This document shows positions 22,549 to 34,342 of a stretch of 64,000 nucleotides of DNA, piece by piece. Each line of letters begins with the position of its first letter. The first letter of the stretch is position 1. The translations under genes and the position numbers were made by a program. This DNA is from Trissonchulus latispiculum (taxonomy: Eukaryota; Nematoda; Enoplea; Enoplida; Ironidae): assembly GCA_030248195.1 (NCBI GenBank), contig JASAND010008763.1, positions 1-64,000 of the forward strand, read 5' to 3'. A model generated the notes under the pieces. It worked only from the letters and a program-made list of their open reading frames with translations. It searched no databases and was not told the origin of the DNA.

Positions 22549-25008
22549 GTAACTCGAAACTAGGTTTTATCCTCTTTAGCTCTTTATTTCAAAATCCAGT
22601 TGCACTTAACTCCATAAACTCCTCTATACTCTTTTGAGAAGGCTTTTAGAATTTAAATACATATCCATACTTGAGATCGCCCTCACAAGGAAATACACCA
22701 AGAACGAAACCAAGCAAAGTCTAGATTCTTACATAGTAAAATAGCAATAATAATTGGTCAAAACGCCGAAAACTGTTTGGGAAACCCCAAAGCTCAGTCC
22801 CCCAAAGCCCTAATTGCACTTCATCACCCCCCTCCCTCCAACCGGAAGACGTCTAGAAATAAATGCAAATTCAGGTAAAATTGAGCATTTTTCCATATTT
22901 TAATCAATTTCGGATTTTAGTCTGTCTATTATTGATTTATTATATTAAAATTTGGTGAAAATGTGATTGTGCGCACTTTTCAGCAGAAATCTTTAAAAAT
23001 TTAAAAAATTAAGTTCTTGATTTTCAAGAAGGTTTACCACCAGTTTTGCTGAAATGTTGGTTTGAGGGGTTTCAGAAACGATGAACACGAATTTAAGATT
23101 AATTTTTGTACAGCTTTTCGTTAGCTCAATCTAACAACTTTATCATACAATATATAAGCTAACGACTAGCTAAATTGAAAAATGAATTTCGATGCATGAT
23201 AAACCGAGGAAGATTTTGCAAAGTTGCGATCTCCAGGAGAAGGAGATTTGCGCGCGGGAAGATACCTAGTGACTTCGTCCTTCGAGGATACTTAGGAGGT
23301 TTAGGAGCTGTCAAAACGAGATCAGGGACCTCTTAAATCCGTTGCAAATAATTCTTCTAAGCTAAGAAGGCGGTATACCTGACTTCGACGAAAGGATAGG
23401 AATGGGAATCTCCTGTTTGAGGAAATATTTTTTTGTAGCAAGTTATCTTAAGCGGCCTCCCTAGCTCAGGCTTAGGCGGGCTCTAGGCTTTGTACATTAT
23501 TTATTGTCTTTTGCAACGTGGCTATGATTTATTAAGATTTACAATTTTAACTACTGAAGTTCTAATTCTCTTCTCAAGTTATCTAATCAATAAATCGGCA
23601 GTGGATTTGTGTGGAGGTGTCCTGCCAACCTGTATAACCACAACATTTTTCAAAAAATGCAAACGAAACTGTTCAGGACAACCACGTTTTGTGCTGGGAC
23701 AAGTGGGACGGGACGAAAACCTTGGTAAAGTTGCCCTCTGGATAAAAGGTGCAAATGCAGCCGATTTGAGAAATTTTGCTGAACTGTGCTAAAATACATG
23801 TATAAAGCCAAAATACTACAGACAAAACCATAAAATTTTCTACAACTGCAATGCCAACCCTTACATAAGAGTCAACATTCTCAAATACTAATCCAAGCTG
23901 CCAAGAAATACATGCTTCTTCGATTTTCATGAGTGTTATCAGTAAAAACTATGAGTATTGCCGATCAGCTAAATTGAAAAAATAGAATCTATAAGAATTT
24001 CCGATTTTATGATCCAATTCTTTAGGTTCGATTCCGATTTCGGTTCCGGTCCAATCACTGATTGCTTTGTGTTACGCCATGTTATGTCATTGTTATTATT
24101 TTTGTTTTTAAATCCGAAAAAATCTTTGTTTCTGTTTGTTTCAACTTCATCTTTCAAGTAGCTGCGTATCCTTTACTTTGCTAGCCTACACGAACGCTTG
24201 TCTCCCAATGATCACACATCAGGATAGTGGTGTTTGAGAACGACCGATCAAGGCTGACGCAAAAGAGAGCCCGATGGACGACGAAAGCCAAAGCCGGGCG
24301 GCAGGCCCAGCTAGGCTCGACCGGCCAAAGGACTCTTGGAGCCACAGCTTTTTAGAACACTTTTCTTGTGTTGACAAGATTTCCTGAGTCCTAGAAAACC
24401 CTTGCGATACGTATTTACCGTTACGGAAATTTCGATTATGAAACGAAGCCTGTATCAGATAGTTCAATTCGTAGTTGATAAAAGCTTTACCGACTGGTTT
24501 AGAAGGGTCTTAAATAAGGTGAACATAGGCCTATCATATCATGTGTTGGTTATCATCACATTTGTTCCTGAAGTTAACACATTTTCTAGAAAAACAGGGG
24601 CTGAATAAGCTCGTAAATGAGATTACCTTTACAGTGTATCCTTCTGAAGTTATGACGCGGCAACTGTAGCTATTTTGCTTCCGCATACTGCATTGAAACT
24701 AAACAAATCAACTAATGAAGATAGCGCAACGAATAAGCATGTTTCACTGAAACTGAAAGTAAAACTTCGTTCGCTGGGAGACTGAAAAACCACCACAGTT
24801 AGCTGTACATTAACTTTAAACTGTACATTTCAGTGTGAACAGAAGCTTAAAGCCGACAGACACGATTAGATTGTCACCTGAAATTGAAACCATTTTGAAT
24901 AGCCGACTACTGCTGAATTAAAATAGACTACTGAACCAATAATCAATAGAAACATGTGTGTCCTTAAAGCAGTAATCTAGAGCTAGAGTTTCTCGTTCTA
25001 GATGTAAT
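22549..25008. other. Intergenic left-arm segment, no gene recognised
   Basis: The mirror is 59,415-61,852. It contains a hairpin built on AGCTTTTCGTTAGCT near 23,105-23,180 and a GC-rich inverted block (GGCCTCCCTAGCTCAGGC...) near 23,455-23,490. Open frames such as 23,490-23,792 and 24,219-24,467 are not conserved between the arms as proteins, so I do not call them. Confidence 0.5.
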
Positions 25009-25064
25009 CAAGAGTACATAATTAAAATCAATTAATTAAGTACATTATTAATTATGTACTCTTG
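25009..25064. mobile_element. 56 bp foldback mini-element
   Basis: A perfect terminal inverted repeat of CAAGAGTACATAATTAA type faces TTAATTATGTACTCTTG with almost no loop. The ends match the 660 bp foldback element at 2,259. It lies directly beyond the 3' end of the PolB relic, and the mirror copy is at 59,359-59,414. Confidence 0.8.
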
Positions 25065-26185
25065 GTGAGATGAAATTCTGCTCGCAGCTATTTTCACACA
25101 GTTATAGCCGACCTTTTTCTTTCTTGATTTAGGTTAGAATTTAATTTGCTTATCATCAAAAGAAGAGAAACTTTTTTGTAAGTTTCCTTTTATTTGTGAT
25201 GGAATACAAAGAATGATCCTTTGGATAATCACTAAAATCAAACCAATCACTGTCTGCGAGCATATCATTAAACACATAATTAGATTCAATCTAGTAGCAA
25301 AGACTATCAGTATCCGTATATAACAGTTTTGCGGAAATACCACATTTACATAAGACATAGTTATAATGGAAATTATACCTAAGCAATTTTGACAAGTCAG
25401 GCACAGTAAATCCCACGTGTAAGGGTTTGTTGAGCCAATCTGTCGCTTGATTCATGCGAGCAGGTACCAGAGCCTCACCAAGAATGGTTGCCCGTTCGAA
25501 GCAAGGAGTAGAACAGTTATACAAAACCGAGCTTGATCATGAACACGTTCCATATGCAAATGGCCACGCATGTTTTCCATTGTTTTACCAAAGACGGCGT
25601 TGTTTGTAGCTTAAACACATTTTTCCAAAATCTAGATTACCCTCTTGTTACATCATGGTATTCAAACTGATATACTTTTGTATCCATGCGGATTGTTGAA
25701 AAGCAACGGCACGGTGTACTTGCTGTAATCTTAGCCCCAATGATCAGTATAGTTTAACAGTACGAAAATGTTTTATATACTTAATCACTGGTTAGACAAA
25801 CTGGGAACCAGCTTACAGACTAAACCTGTTTTTATACCAAGCGACAACAAACGCTTACATTAGACGATAACCTAGAATCAGGAATTATCATTTTTTCTGG
25901 TGCCAATGGATACGAGTGATGTAAATTGTGAAGTTCTTTAGAACACCCCAAATCAACTTCCAAAACGTAGTCCTCCTCTCACTCCTCATTCACACTCTCC
26001 CAACCATCTGTATCAACTTGAGACTGTGAAAGCCAATGAAAGTTTGCAGGCAAGTCTGTTTCTGACTCATAGCCCCTTATACAGGTTATTTGCATCAAGA
26101 CATAAGATACAAGCCACTGGTACTCAGTCATATACATCTAGATAGGCGTTGTTCGCTTTACAGTCATCTACACGTGTATTCTGAG

Positions 26186-27001
26186 TTGTCCTACACAATC
26201 TGATTGGCTGATTTATGTCAATCAAAAATACAAAAAAACGTACATGTAAAATTGAAGGGTCAATTACACTTTCGCTGACAGTTAATTTCAAGATAAGTGG
26301 ACTTTTAAGATGAATTTTAGGAAATTTCGTTATCTTCACGCGGAAAAGTATTAACGTTATCTCTACGTTATTGAAAAATATATTTTAATCAAAATTGACG
26401 AAATGGATATGTTTACAGTGTAAGAACAAGAGAACTTGTTCTGCCACGGCTGTTATTCCTCAAGGAAATCCAGCGCGGGTGACAGGCATTCACAGTCATG
26501 ACCCCCCCCGGACCATCACCAAAAACAGCTTTCTACGGAAATAAAAGGTAACTTAGCTAATTGATTAGTTTCTAATTTAACTCATGTTTAAACTTTGATA
26601 CTAATAAATTTGAAACTAGCGTTGAAATTTGATGTTGAATATGTTAAAAATTTTGGCTGTTAAGATTGATTAAGTGATTGATTGATTGAAAGTTAAAAAA
26701 TGAGCTGAAATTTTCAATTTGAATTTTTTGAGAACAGATCATGAATCCAAAATGCGTTTTTAGAATCGGATTTTGGTAGCTCAGAAGCTACACTGACATC
26801 GCAAAACTAATTTAAATTAGTTACGAGTTTTTAAAATTGAAATCTGAAATGCAATTCAACAATCAAAAAGATTGGAAGCAAAGAACCCCACGAACATCGA
26901 AACGCCTGTAAAGGTTGCAGTTACAGTAGGCGGGCACAATATTTATTCGTGTATATAGTTCAACCAATGCGCGAGTGTAGGACAATTCAGATGTAGGACA
27001 C
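26186..27001. mobile_element. ~0.8 kb TIR element, TTGTCCTACA ends (left arm)
   Basis: The left end is TTGTCCTACACAATCTGATT. The right end carries two inverted motifs (TGTAGGACAATTCAGATG, then TAGGACA). It lies inside the PolB relic beside the TTGGCCCAA-ended element. CATCTAGATAGG-type blocks flank the pair on both sides as direct repeats (about 26,133 and 27,015). The mirror is 57,386-58,233. No coding frame. Confidence 0.6.
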
Positions 27002-27047
27002 CAGAACAAACCATCTACATCTAGATAGGAGTTGGGTGTAGTCTAGT

Positions 27048-27579
27048 TTGGCCCAACTCTGATTTGGCCCAACTGTCACTTAAAACTGCTAAGCCCCGCC
27101 CACTTTACTAAAGGGAGAAAGTCTTACGGTAGAGTTTTTCTTGTAAATAACAGTGGGGGAGGGGGACTGTTTACAAAAATTATTACGTTTCTATCTGAAA
27201 GAACGAATTTTTAATTTAAAATTAATTTAATTGAAATAATAATCTTTCTATGCCTATATATTCACTACAAAAATAAAATAACAAGAATAAAATGCTGTAA
27301 CATGAAAAATCGAGGTTATACGCTTAACAAAACTATAATTCAAATTTATACAGCAAAAATAGTAAAACCACTTATAAAGTTTTTTTAAATCTGCTGTGAT
27401 GTTCAGTATTTAAACTTTCTTTGATTTCTTACAATTTTCAACACGAATATATAATATACAGTAACAGTTAAGATACGTATGCATACACACAGGTGTGCAT
27501 TCTTTTGTATTTAATTGGCCGTGTTGCTTTGTGTAAAACAACCAATCATAGTTATTGGGCCAATTCAGAGTTGGGCCAA
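27048..27579. mobile_element. ~0.53 kb TIR element, double TTGGCCCAA ends (left arm)
   Basis: Each end has two copies of TTGGCCCAA separated by about seven bases (CTCTGAA type), in inverted orientation at the two ends. It interrupts the polymerase relic between the SHRLPKR-like block and the LDANNLY block. The mirror in the right arm is 56,804-57,337. The frame at 27,493-27,741 is antisense to the relic and not a gene. Confidence 0.75.
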
Positions 27580-28677
27580 GTCATAACCAGAAGTTGTTCG
27601 CTTGGGCAAACGATGAGAAATCATTGTAACGCCTCCGCAAATTCCCAGTTCACAAGACAGGTACGGGTCAACATATTTAAGAAATTCAAAATTAATATCT
27701 TAAGGCAAGCAACGCATCCAAAACTAGGAAGTGTTAAATAATGGACGGGACACAAACCATAAAGATGAAGACAAAAAGTTCTAAAACTCTCACGTCAACG
27801 TCTGCCAGGCCAGTAACAAAACATCAGTTAGCAGATACAAATCAGGATATTCTCCCACATCTTGTACAATAAAATTGTGCCATATAGCCATAGCATAATT
27901 ATAATCAGCATCAGAAATGATTCTTCCAGTCAATTTACTGTGGAAGACAGCTTTGAGAGGAAGGCTCGTTTCTTCAAATCATTGCCATATATCCATGTAG
28001 TCGTACAGATAGACTCCCTTGGGTGCCAGCAGGAGACGCTTGCTTATTATCCGGATAATTTGAAGACAGGACTCCTAGTTGATCTGGATTCAGATTAGAC
28101 ACCAAGGCATCCCATGAAGCCATGAGAAATCGACACATGAATTAATTAATTCAATGAATCGAATTCTCCAGGGAGGAGGTTCACTACCATAGCCTCAATC
28201 GCTTTTTAATTTTTTGTTTTCCCATCACAAGCATCAGCATTTATCCCTTGCCTTCTAATGGGAAAACTTGGGTTCTCTTCCATTGCCTTAAAGAATCTAA
28301 CTGCAGTCGATAACTTTTGCAGACTATACCGATTTCTTGCATGTTGAGGTGGTCACCAAATCGTCGTATTTGCAGGTTATGAAATAAAACGTTCACATTT
28401 CTGTTTAAGCAATGAAGTTGATTAACAAATTATCGCTGCACCACGACACTTTCTGCATATATGACAGTGATTACGTACCTTCACTCCAAAGAGTTTCCAA
28501 AGACGACAGTATTTAGCTTTATCAAAGCTGGTCTGTTCAAGCAGCAATGTTAGATTAATAGAAGAACTACTGTATATATCTGTTTGCTATAGCCATCAGC
28601 AACCATAATAATATAATCCAGCAATGTTTGAACGCAGTTTAGTCCTCGATGTATTACAGGTTGCCCAAGCTTCTTAA

Positions 28678-29659
28678 GGTGGTGATTCCCTTTGGTCACA
28701 TAAAGTTCGCACCATTATTACTCATTTATTACTTGGAGTTAAGAAGCCATTTTTATATCAAAATGTAGCTTGACATTTTCTCTTTTTAATGCATGCCACG
28801 AAACTAATGTTGCTTTTCCAAAATATTTTTAACACATTTTAGAAGAAGTATAATTTTCCAGAATTTTTGCAGACTCAAGTAAATTTTTTCGCGAGACATC
28901 GGTTATATCATTCGATACCTCCATCAAATAGCTGGGGACGATTTTTTATTTATTGTGAAATCGCTCTTCGTTACAGAGAAATAAGCTGAAATGTGTGCGT
29001 AACCTGCGTTTTGCCTACTTTTTCCAAATTTGTCAAGCGATTACTTTAGCTAGAAAGCAGCAATCGGGGCAACTAAAAACTCGTCCCTGGGTATATTTGC
29101 GCAGAACACATCTGTTAAGTAGCAGCCCTCCAGCTTGCATGACGAATGCTCCACAATCTTTGGAAAAGAATTGGTCGTGTTTTTGCAAAAACTACATTTT
29201 TTATGATAGCAGCCTACAGGATAGCAGTTGGAAGACGATCTTACGTCGGATAATTTGTCCCTGTGAGACCTTCAGATCGACGCCCTTAGTTTGATTTTAC
29301 GGCTTGCGTAGTTCAAGAAATGTTGGATTATTTGATTTCCGCAAAAATGACAAGTTTTCGACGCCAAAACAAGAAAATCGGCTATATCTCACGATAGAGA
29401 AAAGCTAGAAAGTTTCTTTAAAAAGCAAAAATATGAAGCTCAATGAGATCTTTCGAATGACTATAGTTCTAGCTGTATAGCAGCTGCCAAACGTTCAGAA
29501 ATTGGGAAAAACCACTCTGACCGGAAATCTCGAATTTTTGAATCGGGATTGCGCGGAGGGTGTTAGGACGCTAAAAGAACTTATTTCGGAAAGTTTCATC
29601 AAATTTCATCTTGATTTACGCCGCCAAATAACAATACGTGCCCAAAAGGAGCCACCACC
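28678..29659. mobile_element. 982 bp TTAA element, left arm only
   Basis: TTAA flanks lie at 28,674-28,677 and 29,660-29,663. The ends are GGTGGTGATTCCCTTTGG and, inverted, GGTGGTGGCTCCTTTTGG. The right arm has the uninterrupted site at 55,706-55,709 (AGATGACTTTAAGAAGC), so this is a filled/empty pair with a single TTAA before insertion. The internal open frame (28,995-29,294) does not resemble a transposase. The element inserted after the two arms diverged. Confidence 0.92.
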
Positions 29660-30290
29660 TTAAAGTCATCTCCACAACATTGTTGTACTGTAATTAGTCT
29701 GAATCTGCAGGAGTATGTAGTTCTGATGCTGATGTTAACTATTTTGAGAGACCCTATTCTTAAGTGTATCTTCTCTGTAATGCATTCAAGATCCGCGTAC
29801 TCAAAAGATTCTCTCAATGGTCTTTGCTAATTTTTGAATTATGTATTGTCGTCGGCTGGCATAATCACTTCCATAGGACTTTTAAGCATTTTTCTAGGTG
29901 TTCCTTCAGCTTCTTCTCTTGACTCTCTTCTCGAACTTTGATCAACTCATCGCAATATTGCCAACTTTCACTGACTCTGTTAGTATCGGTTTAAAGAGGA
30001 TGTAGTGACGATAGCTGTGCCCGTTGAAACCATTTCTCGTCATCATTCTTTACATTGATTACTGCCCTTTTTCCTTCTATCCAGAGAGGTAGCTTCTTAA
30101 ACGACGATCCACGTAACGGTTGATGAGCAGCTACATGAACATCCAAGTGAAGCACGTGTATGGATCGACATCGTGTATGAATGTTAGACTCATCACCTGT
30201 ACGTCCTCCTTGGTCCTTGGGGTAAGTACGGGTGTTGTCAGCATGTATGCCAGTCCCGGCCATTCCTTTGTTGTCACACATCCTGCTAGT

Positions 30291-31891
30291 TAAATCAGAA
30301 AATATAGAATTTGGTGCCTGTTGAGGTTTTCCAACCCAAACCCAAATCTATCCATCAATTCCTGTTTATGTTTCAGCACTATGACTATTTGTAGCCTCAA
30401 TCCCCGTTCCGACTCGGATGACTAAGAATTAGAATCAAGGCCTGAAAATAATGCCTGATGTTTGGTGCCATCGTAGACGGAATCCCGGGGCTTTAATCCA
30501 AAGAGTAGGAATAGGATGAAACGGATGTTGAGATGTTGAGGGATATGGTGGTATACGGGTGTACGGAATTTAATAGTAATATTGCTCCTAGATTCGGTAC
30601 TTCACCTTTCGTACTATCTTAGAAATCCTAAAAGTTAAATAGTAATATGGAATACCAAGGGGAAAATGCTTCATATTGCGAGTACTTAGATCTCAGACGA
30701 TTTCTAGGTATATACATGTTGTTTGTATTTATGCGGTTAGAAATCATAAACTAGTTCAAGAATACATTAATGAATTATCTAGGTACGCCATTTACCTAAT
30801 TTAGCTTTCCGAGCCAGTCAAAGTCAAAACATATTTTCTTTCCTGTGAGAAGATGTAGTGTATAATGAACTATTTAATGAAATTGAAAAGTTAAATTACT
30901 TTATCCTTCTTTATTTTGTTCTAGATAGAACTTAAAATTTACACAAATGTGGTTTTTAACAGGGGTTTTCTGTTAACCTGATTTTCTTTGCCTTAAGCAA
31001 CTGAACTAAAATCAAATTTCTTCTTGATTTGAAATTCAAGATTGTGAATTAATGGACTGCAAAAGTGGGTTATAAAACCAGTTGTTGCAATTATTTTTAT
31101 TGCGGTTACGTGTGTTTTAATTTGTTCTCGTAAAAGCTGCGTTGTAAGGATTAAGGTATGGTAATTATTAAAGTTTGATTCAATAATAGATTAATATCAC
31201 ATTTTTTAATCAATGTGGTTTGATATTCTACATGAGTGCAGGCGGTTGCCATCATTGCTCCTAGATTCTGTACTTCACCTTTCGTACTATCTTACCTTAG
31301 ATATCATGTAAGCATTTAAGATATTACAAAATTCTAATCTAAATAATTTGCAAATCTCTCAGGTGATTCTTATTGATTACGAGACAAGATTTTATTAAAA
31401 TTAAATATTAACAATAATTAAGCTCTGTTTTTCTGATATTAAATTTCTGTATTTGGAGTTGACAAATAGGGAAAGTTGCATTTATAATCAATGCATATAA
31501 CTATTGACGGAATCTATTAGGAGACCTCAATTTGTGGAGATCTCATGAAGTAGCAAACATGGCTCTAGGAGACCGCAAGCTTAGGCGACCACTGTGATTT
31601 TTGACGCCCAAAAACGTTACTAATCATAATTGTTTTACTAATGTAGTTTTACTGTGCAGAGTTAGTACAAAGGTCGCAGTTGTGCAGAAAAGGTTTACAG
31701 CTGCCAAATTGTTAACAGACTGTTAGGATTTAATTGAAATAGTTAACTAGTTAGAGAATGTTCATAATAATACTGGACAACAATTTTTGGTAGTTGGGAA
31801 ATGTTGTTGTGGTAATTGTGAGCAAACAAAGCTTGTTCATTATACTGACCCCTCTTCTTATTTGTTTGACTATTATTCTCGCCTAGACTCT
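30291..31891. other. Left-arm spacer with a 41 bp direct repeat pair
   Basis: No gene seen. The block ATTGCTCCTAGATTC with TTCACCTTTCGTACTATCTT occurs at 30,580-30,621 and again at 31,253-31,294 in the same orientation with about one mismatch. The pair is kept in the right arm (54,083-54,127 and 54,748-54,788). This may be the footprint of an old insertion or a short duplication. Confidence 0.55.
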
Positions 31892-31895
31892 TTAA

Positions 31896-32329
31896 GGTGG
31901 TAGGACCACTACCGGGGTGGACTTTCAACAGATACTGTGAGAACTAACAACTTAAGCAATCGGGGTGAAATTTGGCACCTTTGTTCTTCACCATGTTCTG
32001 CATCAAATGAGCTTGTCTACTACATGTGGGGGCTAGCTGTCTACACAAGGGGAATGTATTAAAAGTTTTGAATTTAAACATCTCCTCCAATCCTCTATGA
32101 ATTCGTTTCAAATTTTTGAAAATCTTATACAGCTTAATTGCATAAAATTTTAACTATTTGCGCATTCGAAAAGCCACGATGGTAGCAATCCAGTAATGCG
32201 CTCTCTGACACAAAGATTTTGCGCAAAGATAGCTTGCTAACCCGATTTGACTAACCCAATGTGTTGTTCAGATTGCTTCATCCATGCAAAAACTACGTAG
32301 GAAATTCCACCTGTAGTGGTACTACCACC
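31896..32329. mobile_element. 434 bp TTAA element, GGTGGTAGTACCAC ends (left arm)
   Basis: TTAA lies at 31,892-31,895 and 32,330-32,333. The terminal repeats GGTGGTAGGACCACTACC and GGTGGTAGTACCACTACAGG are inverted, and each end is itself a small palindrome (GGTGGTAGTACCACC type). The mirror is 53,053-53,480, so insertion preceded the duplication. No coding frame. Confidence 0.85.
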
Positions 32330-32532
32330 TTAAGCGGCACATAAGGAGAGAGAAAGCATCTGTGTAATAAAGCGTGAGAGAGGTCACGTTTGTTTCTTTC
32401 TCTGGGTAGGGTTGTTTTAATTTTGCGCAAATTTCACTGCAAAACACCCTTTATTGGGTGTTTTGGGGGGAAGTCGTATAGTTTCAATTTTTAGCACATG
32501 CTGCTTTCTGCAAATTTTTTAAAAATTCCTTA

Positions 32533-34342
32533 GGCTGGTAGTACCACTATCGGGTGGACAATGAGCACAAACTGTGAACTAAATACCTAATGAATCGGCT
32601 TCAAATTTGGCACGTTAGTTCATTATTGTTTTGCATCAGACGAGCTGATCTACTACGCTGCGGGGACTGGCTTGCTGTCTACACAATAGGAAATGTATTA
32701 AAAGATTTGAATTTAAATATCTCCTTCAATTCTTTATAAACTCGTGTTTTGTGTATGGGTAGTTTACATATACGCTCAGGCAGTTTTTTAGTCTTTCGTA
32801 AAAGTGAGTTTTCCGTTTTTAGCGTAGTTCAAAAATTTCAAAATTTTAGATCTTGCTTACTATTGCGATTTTTCAAAAACAAAGAAAACGGCCTGAGCGT
32901 TTGCAGACATAAAACATGTCTGCAAAGTGTGGTCAATTTTGGGAAGTAGTAACGAGAAACTCAAAAACAAAGATTGTGCATCTCATTGTTTGCTTTGGTT
33001 TTGCGAATTTTCAATTCTTTGAAGCAGCTGCAAATTGTTCTCTGTCGAATAATGCACATAAGTAAAACTAAGACAACCGTTAAAACCCAATAGATTTAGT
33101 TTTAGGATAAACTGTTCTTACTTTAATGCGTTGTGTGTGCAAACGGTCAGCTTAAACCACGTACAGAACAGATATACACATCATTTTAAAGCTGTTTTCA
33201 TGCTCTTTCACTTGGCAGAGTCAATCAAATAAGGCTTTAGGGGGCGCTTGCATTATCGGGATTATAGATATAAAATTTAGACAGATAGCTCAATTTTAAA
33301 GAAATCCCAACTAAACTTACTTTGTTTGGCGCAGCATCTCTTGACACAATTTCGGCAACGGAGACCACGTGCTTAGCTAGCTACCGGTATGGCTTAAAAT
33401 TTCGAAATTTTATTAAAGCTGCAAACGACAACGTCGAATGTACTAGGTGAAAGAGCATAAAGTTACAACGGTGTACATATCTCTCTTGTACGTGGTTGCA
33501 ATCAAACATTACAGGCTGTTAAATATATGACAAAGTTACGTTTACCATTCCCAACTCGAATGCTAATGTAAAAACCAATCGTTCGAAAATGAATTCCACA
33601 GGGCTTTTCCCGTTGCTTTTGTGTTGGATTTGTTTATTATTTTATGAAGACACTGTGCGACTTATTAAAAGCATAATATTTGCGAAAAACTAAAGTGATT
33701 AGTGCGAAATTTTTCATTTTGATTTTCTCATAAATGCTGCGACCAAACTCGCTCAAATTTTGCATGCATGTTTATTTTACAGATACGCAGGGGCAAATTT
33801 TTTAGTTCTTGTTTAAATCGTATATTCCATGAGAAATTGACTTTCAAAGTTTTCGAATATTCATAAAATAGTCAAAATTGCATAAATCGAAAAACTGAAA
33901 AAATTGCCCCTGCGTTATGTTCATTTACGCATTTGTGCCAAATTTGAGCTAATTTCATTCAGCAGTTAATGACTGACACCGTTTCGAAAATTTCAGCTTA
34001 TCCCTCTTGTGTAAGTCGCAAGCCAGGCACTGGATTATTTTCAAATTCTACATATTGTTAGCACTTAGCACCAGCTACCTATGCTGAAAGTTTGAAAGAG
34101 ATTCGTTGGAAAATAAACTCAGGAGAACCGTTCCCGGTAATGCAAGCGCCCCCTTAAACAAAATTTTGAATATTTGCGCATGCGTAAACCCTTGAAGGTT
34201 GCCAGCTAATTATGAGCTCTCTGACACCAAAAGGTTATGCACAAATAGCCTGCCAACCAAACTTCGTTCACCTAAATTTTTGTTAAGATTGTTTTATCCA
34301 TACCAAGATTACGTAGAAAATCCCGCTAGTGGTACTACCACC
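32533..34342. mobile_element. 1.8 kb TTAA element of the same family, with nested element (left arm)
   Basis: The left end is GGCTGGTAGTACCACTATC, preceded by a decayed TTAG. The right end is CTAGTGGTACTACCACC, followed by TTAA at 34,343. It shares ends and subterminal sequence (GGTGGACAATGAGC, AACTAAATACC) with the 434 bp element and encloses the 914 bp element at 33,240-34,153. No transposase frame is intact; the 32,749-32,949 frame has no domain. The mirror is 51,032-52,850. Confidence 0.8.
33240..34153. mobile_element. 914 bp TTAA element nested inside the 1.8 kb element (left arm)
   Basis: The ends are GGGGGCGCTTGCATTA and its reverse complement TAATGCAAGCGCCCCC. They are flanked by TTTA (a decayed TTAA) at 33,236 and TTAA at 34,154. 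The terminal sequence is unlike the host element, so this is a third TTAA family. The mirror is 51,222-52,144, where the intact TTAA is at the other end. No coding frame. Confidence 0.8.

Larger units (their letters stand above)
25085..30290 (-). pseudogene. Polinton/Maverick-type protein-primed DNA polymerase B, decayed (left arm)
   Basis: This matches in order, on the minus strand, the protein-primed family B polymerase of Polinton-like elements. Blocks seen are PLRGSSFKKLP and AVINVKNDD (about 30,100), a CHIC/RGAA zinc-binding block (about 28,480), GVYLYDYMD with LPLKAVFHSKLTG (about 28,000), LTDVLLLA (about 27,830), LDANNLY (about 26,090), YPLAPEK (about 25,900), NNAVFGKTMEN (about 25,590) and the catalytic YTDTDS (25,303-25,320). 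Frames shift repeatedly and stops interrupt it, several of them shared with the right arm, so it died before the duplication. Two TIR elements (27,048-27,579 and 26,186-27,001) and a 982 bp TTAA element (28,678-29,659) are inserted. I see no integrase, ATPase or capsid gene nearby. Confidence 0.88.

Noticed and set aside
27493..27741. 82-codon frame identical in both arms (also 56,642-56,890)
   Set aside because: It is antisense to the decayed polymerase and crosses the end of a TIR element; identity reflects the duplication.
28995..29294. Possible transposase frame in the 982 bp element
   Set aside because: 99 codons without a DDD/DDE or Cys-rich piggyBac signature; the element is too short to encode one.
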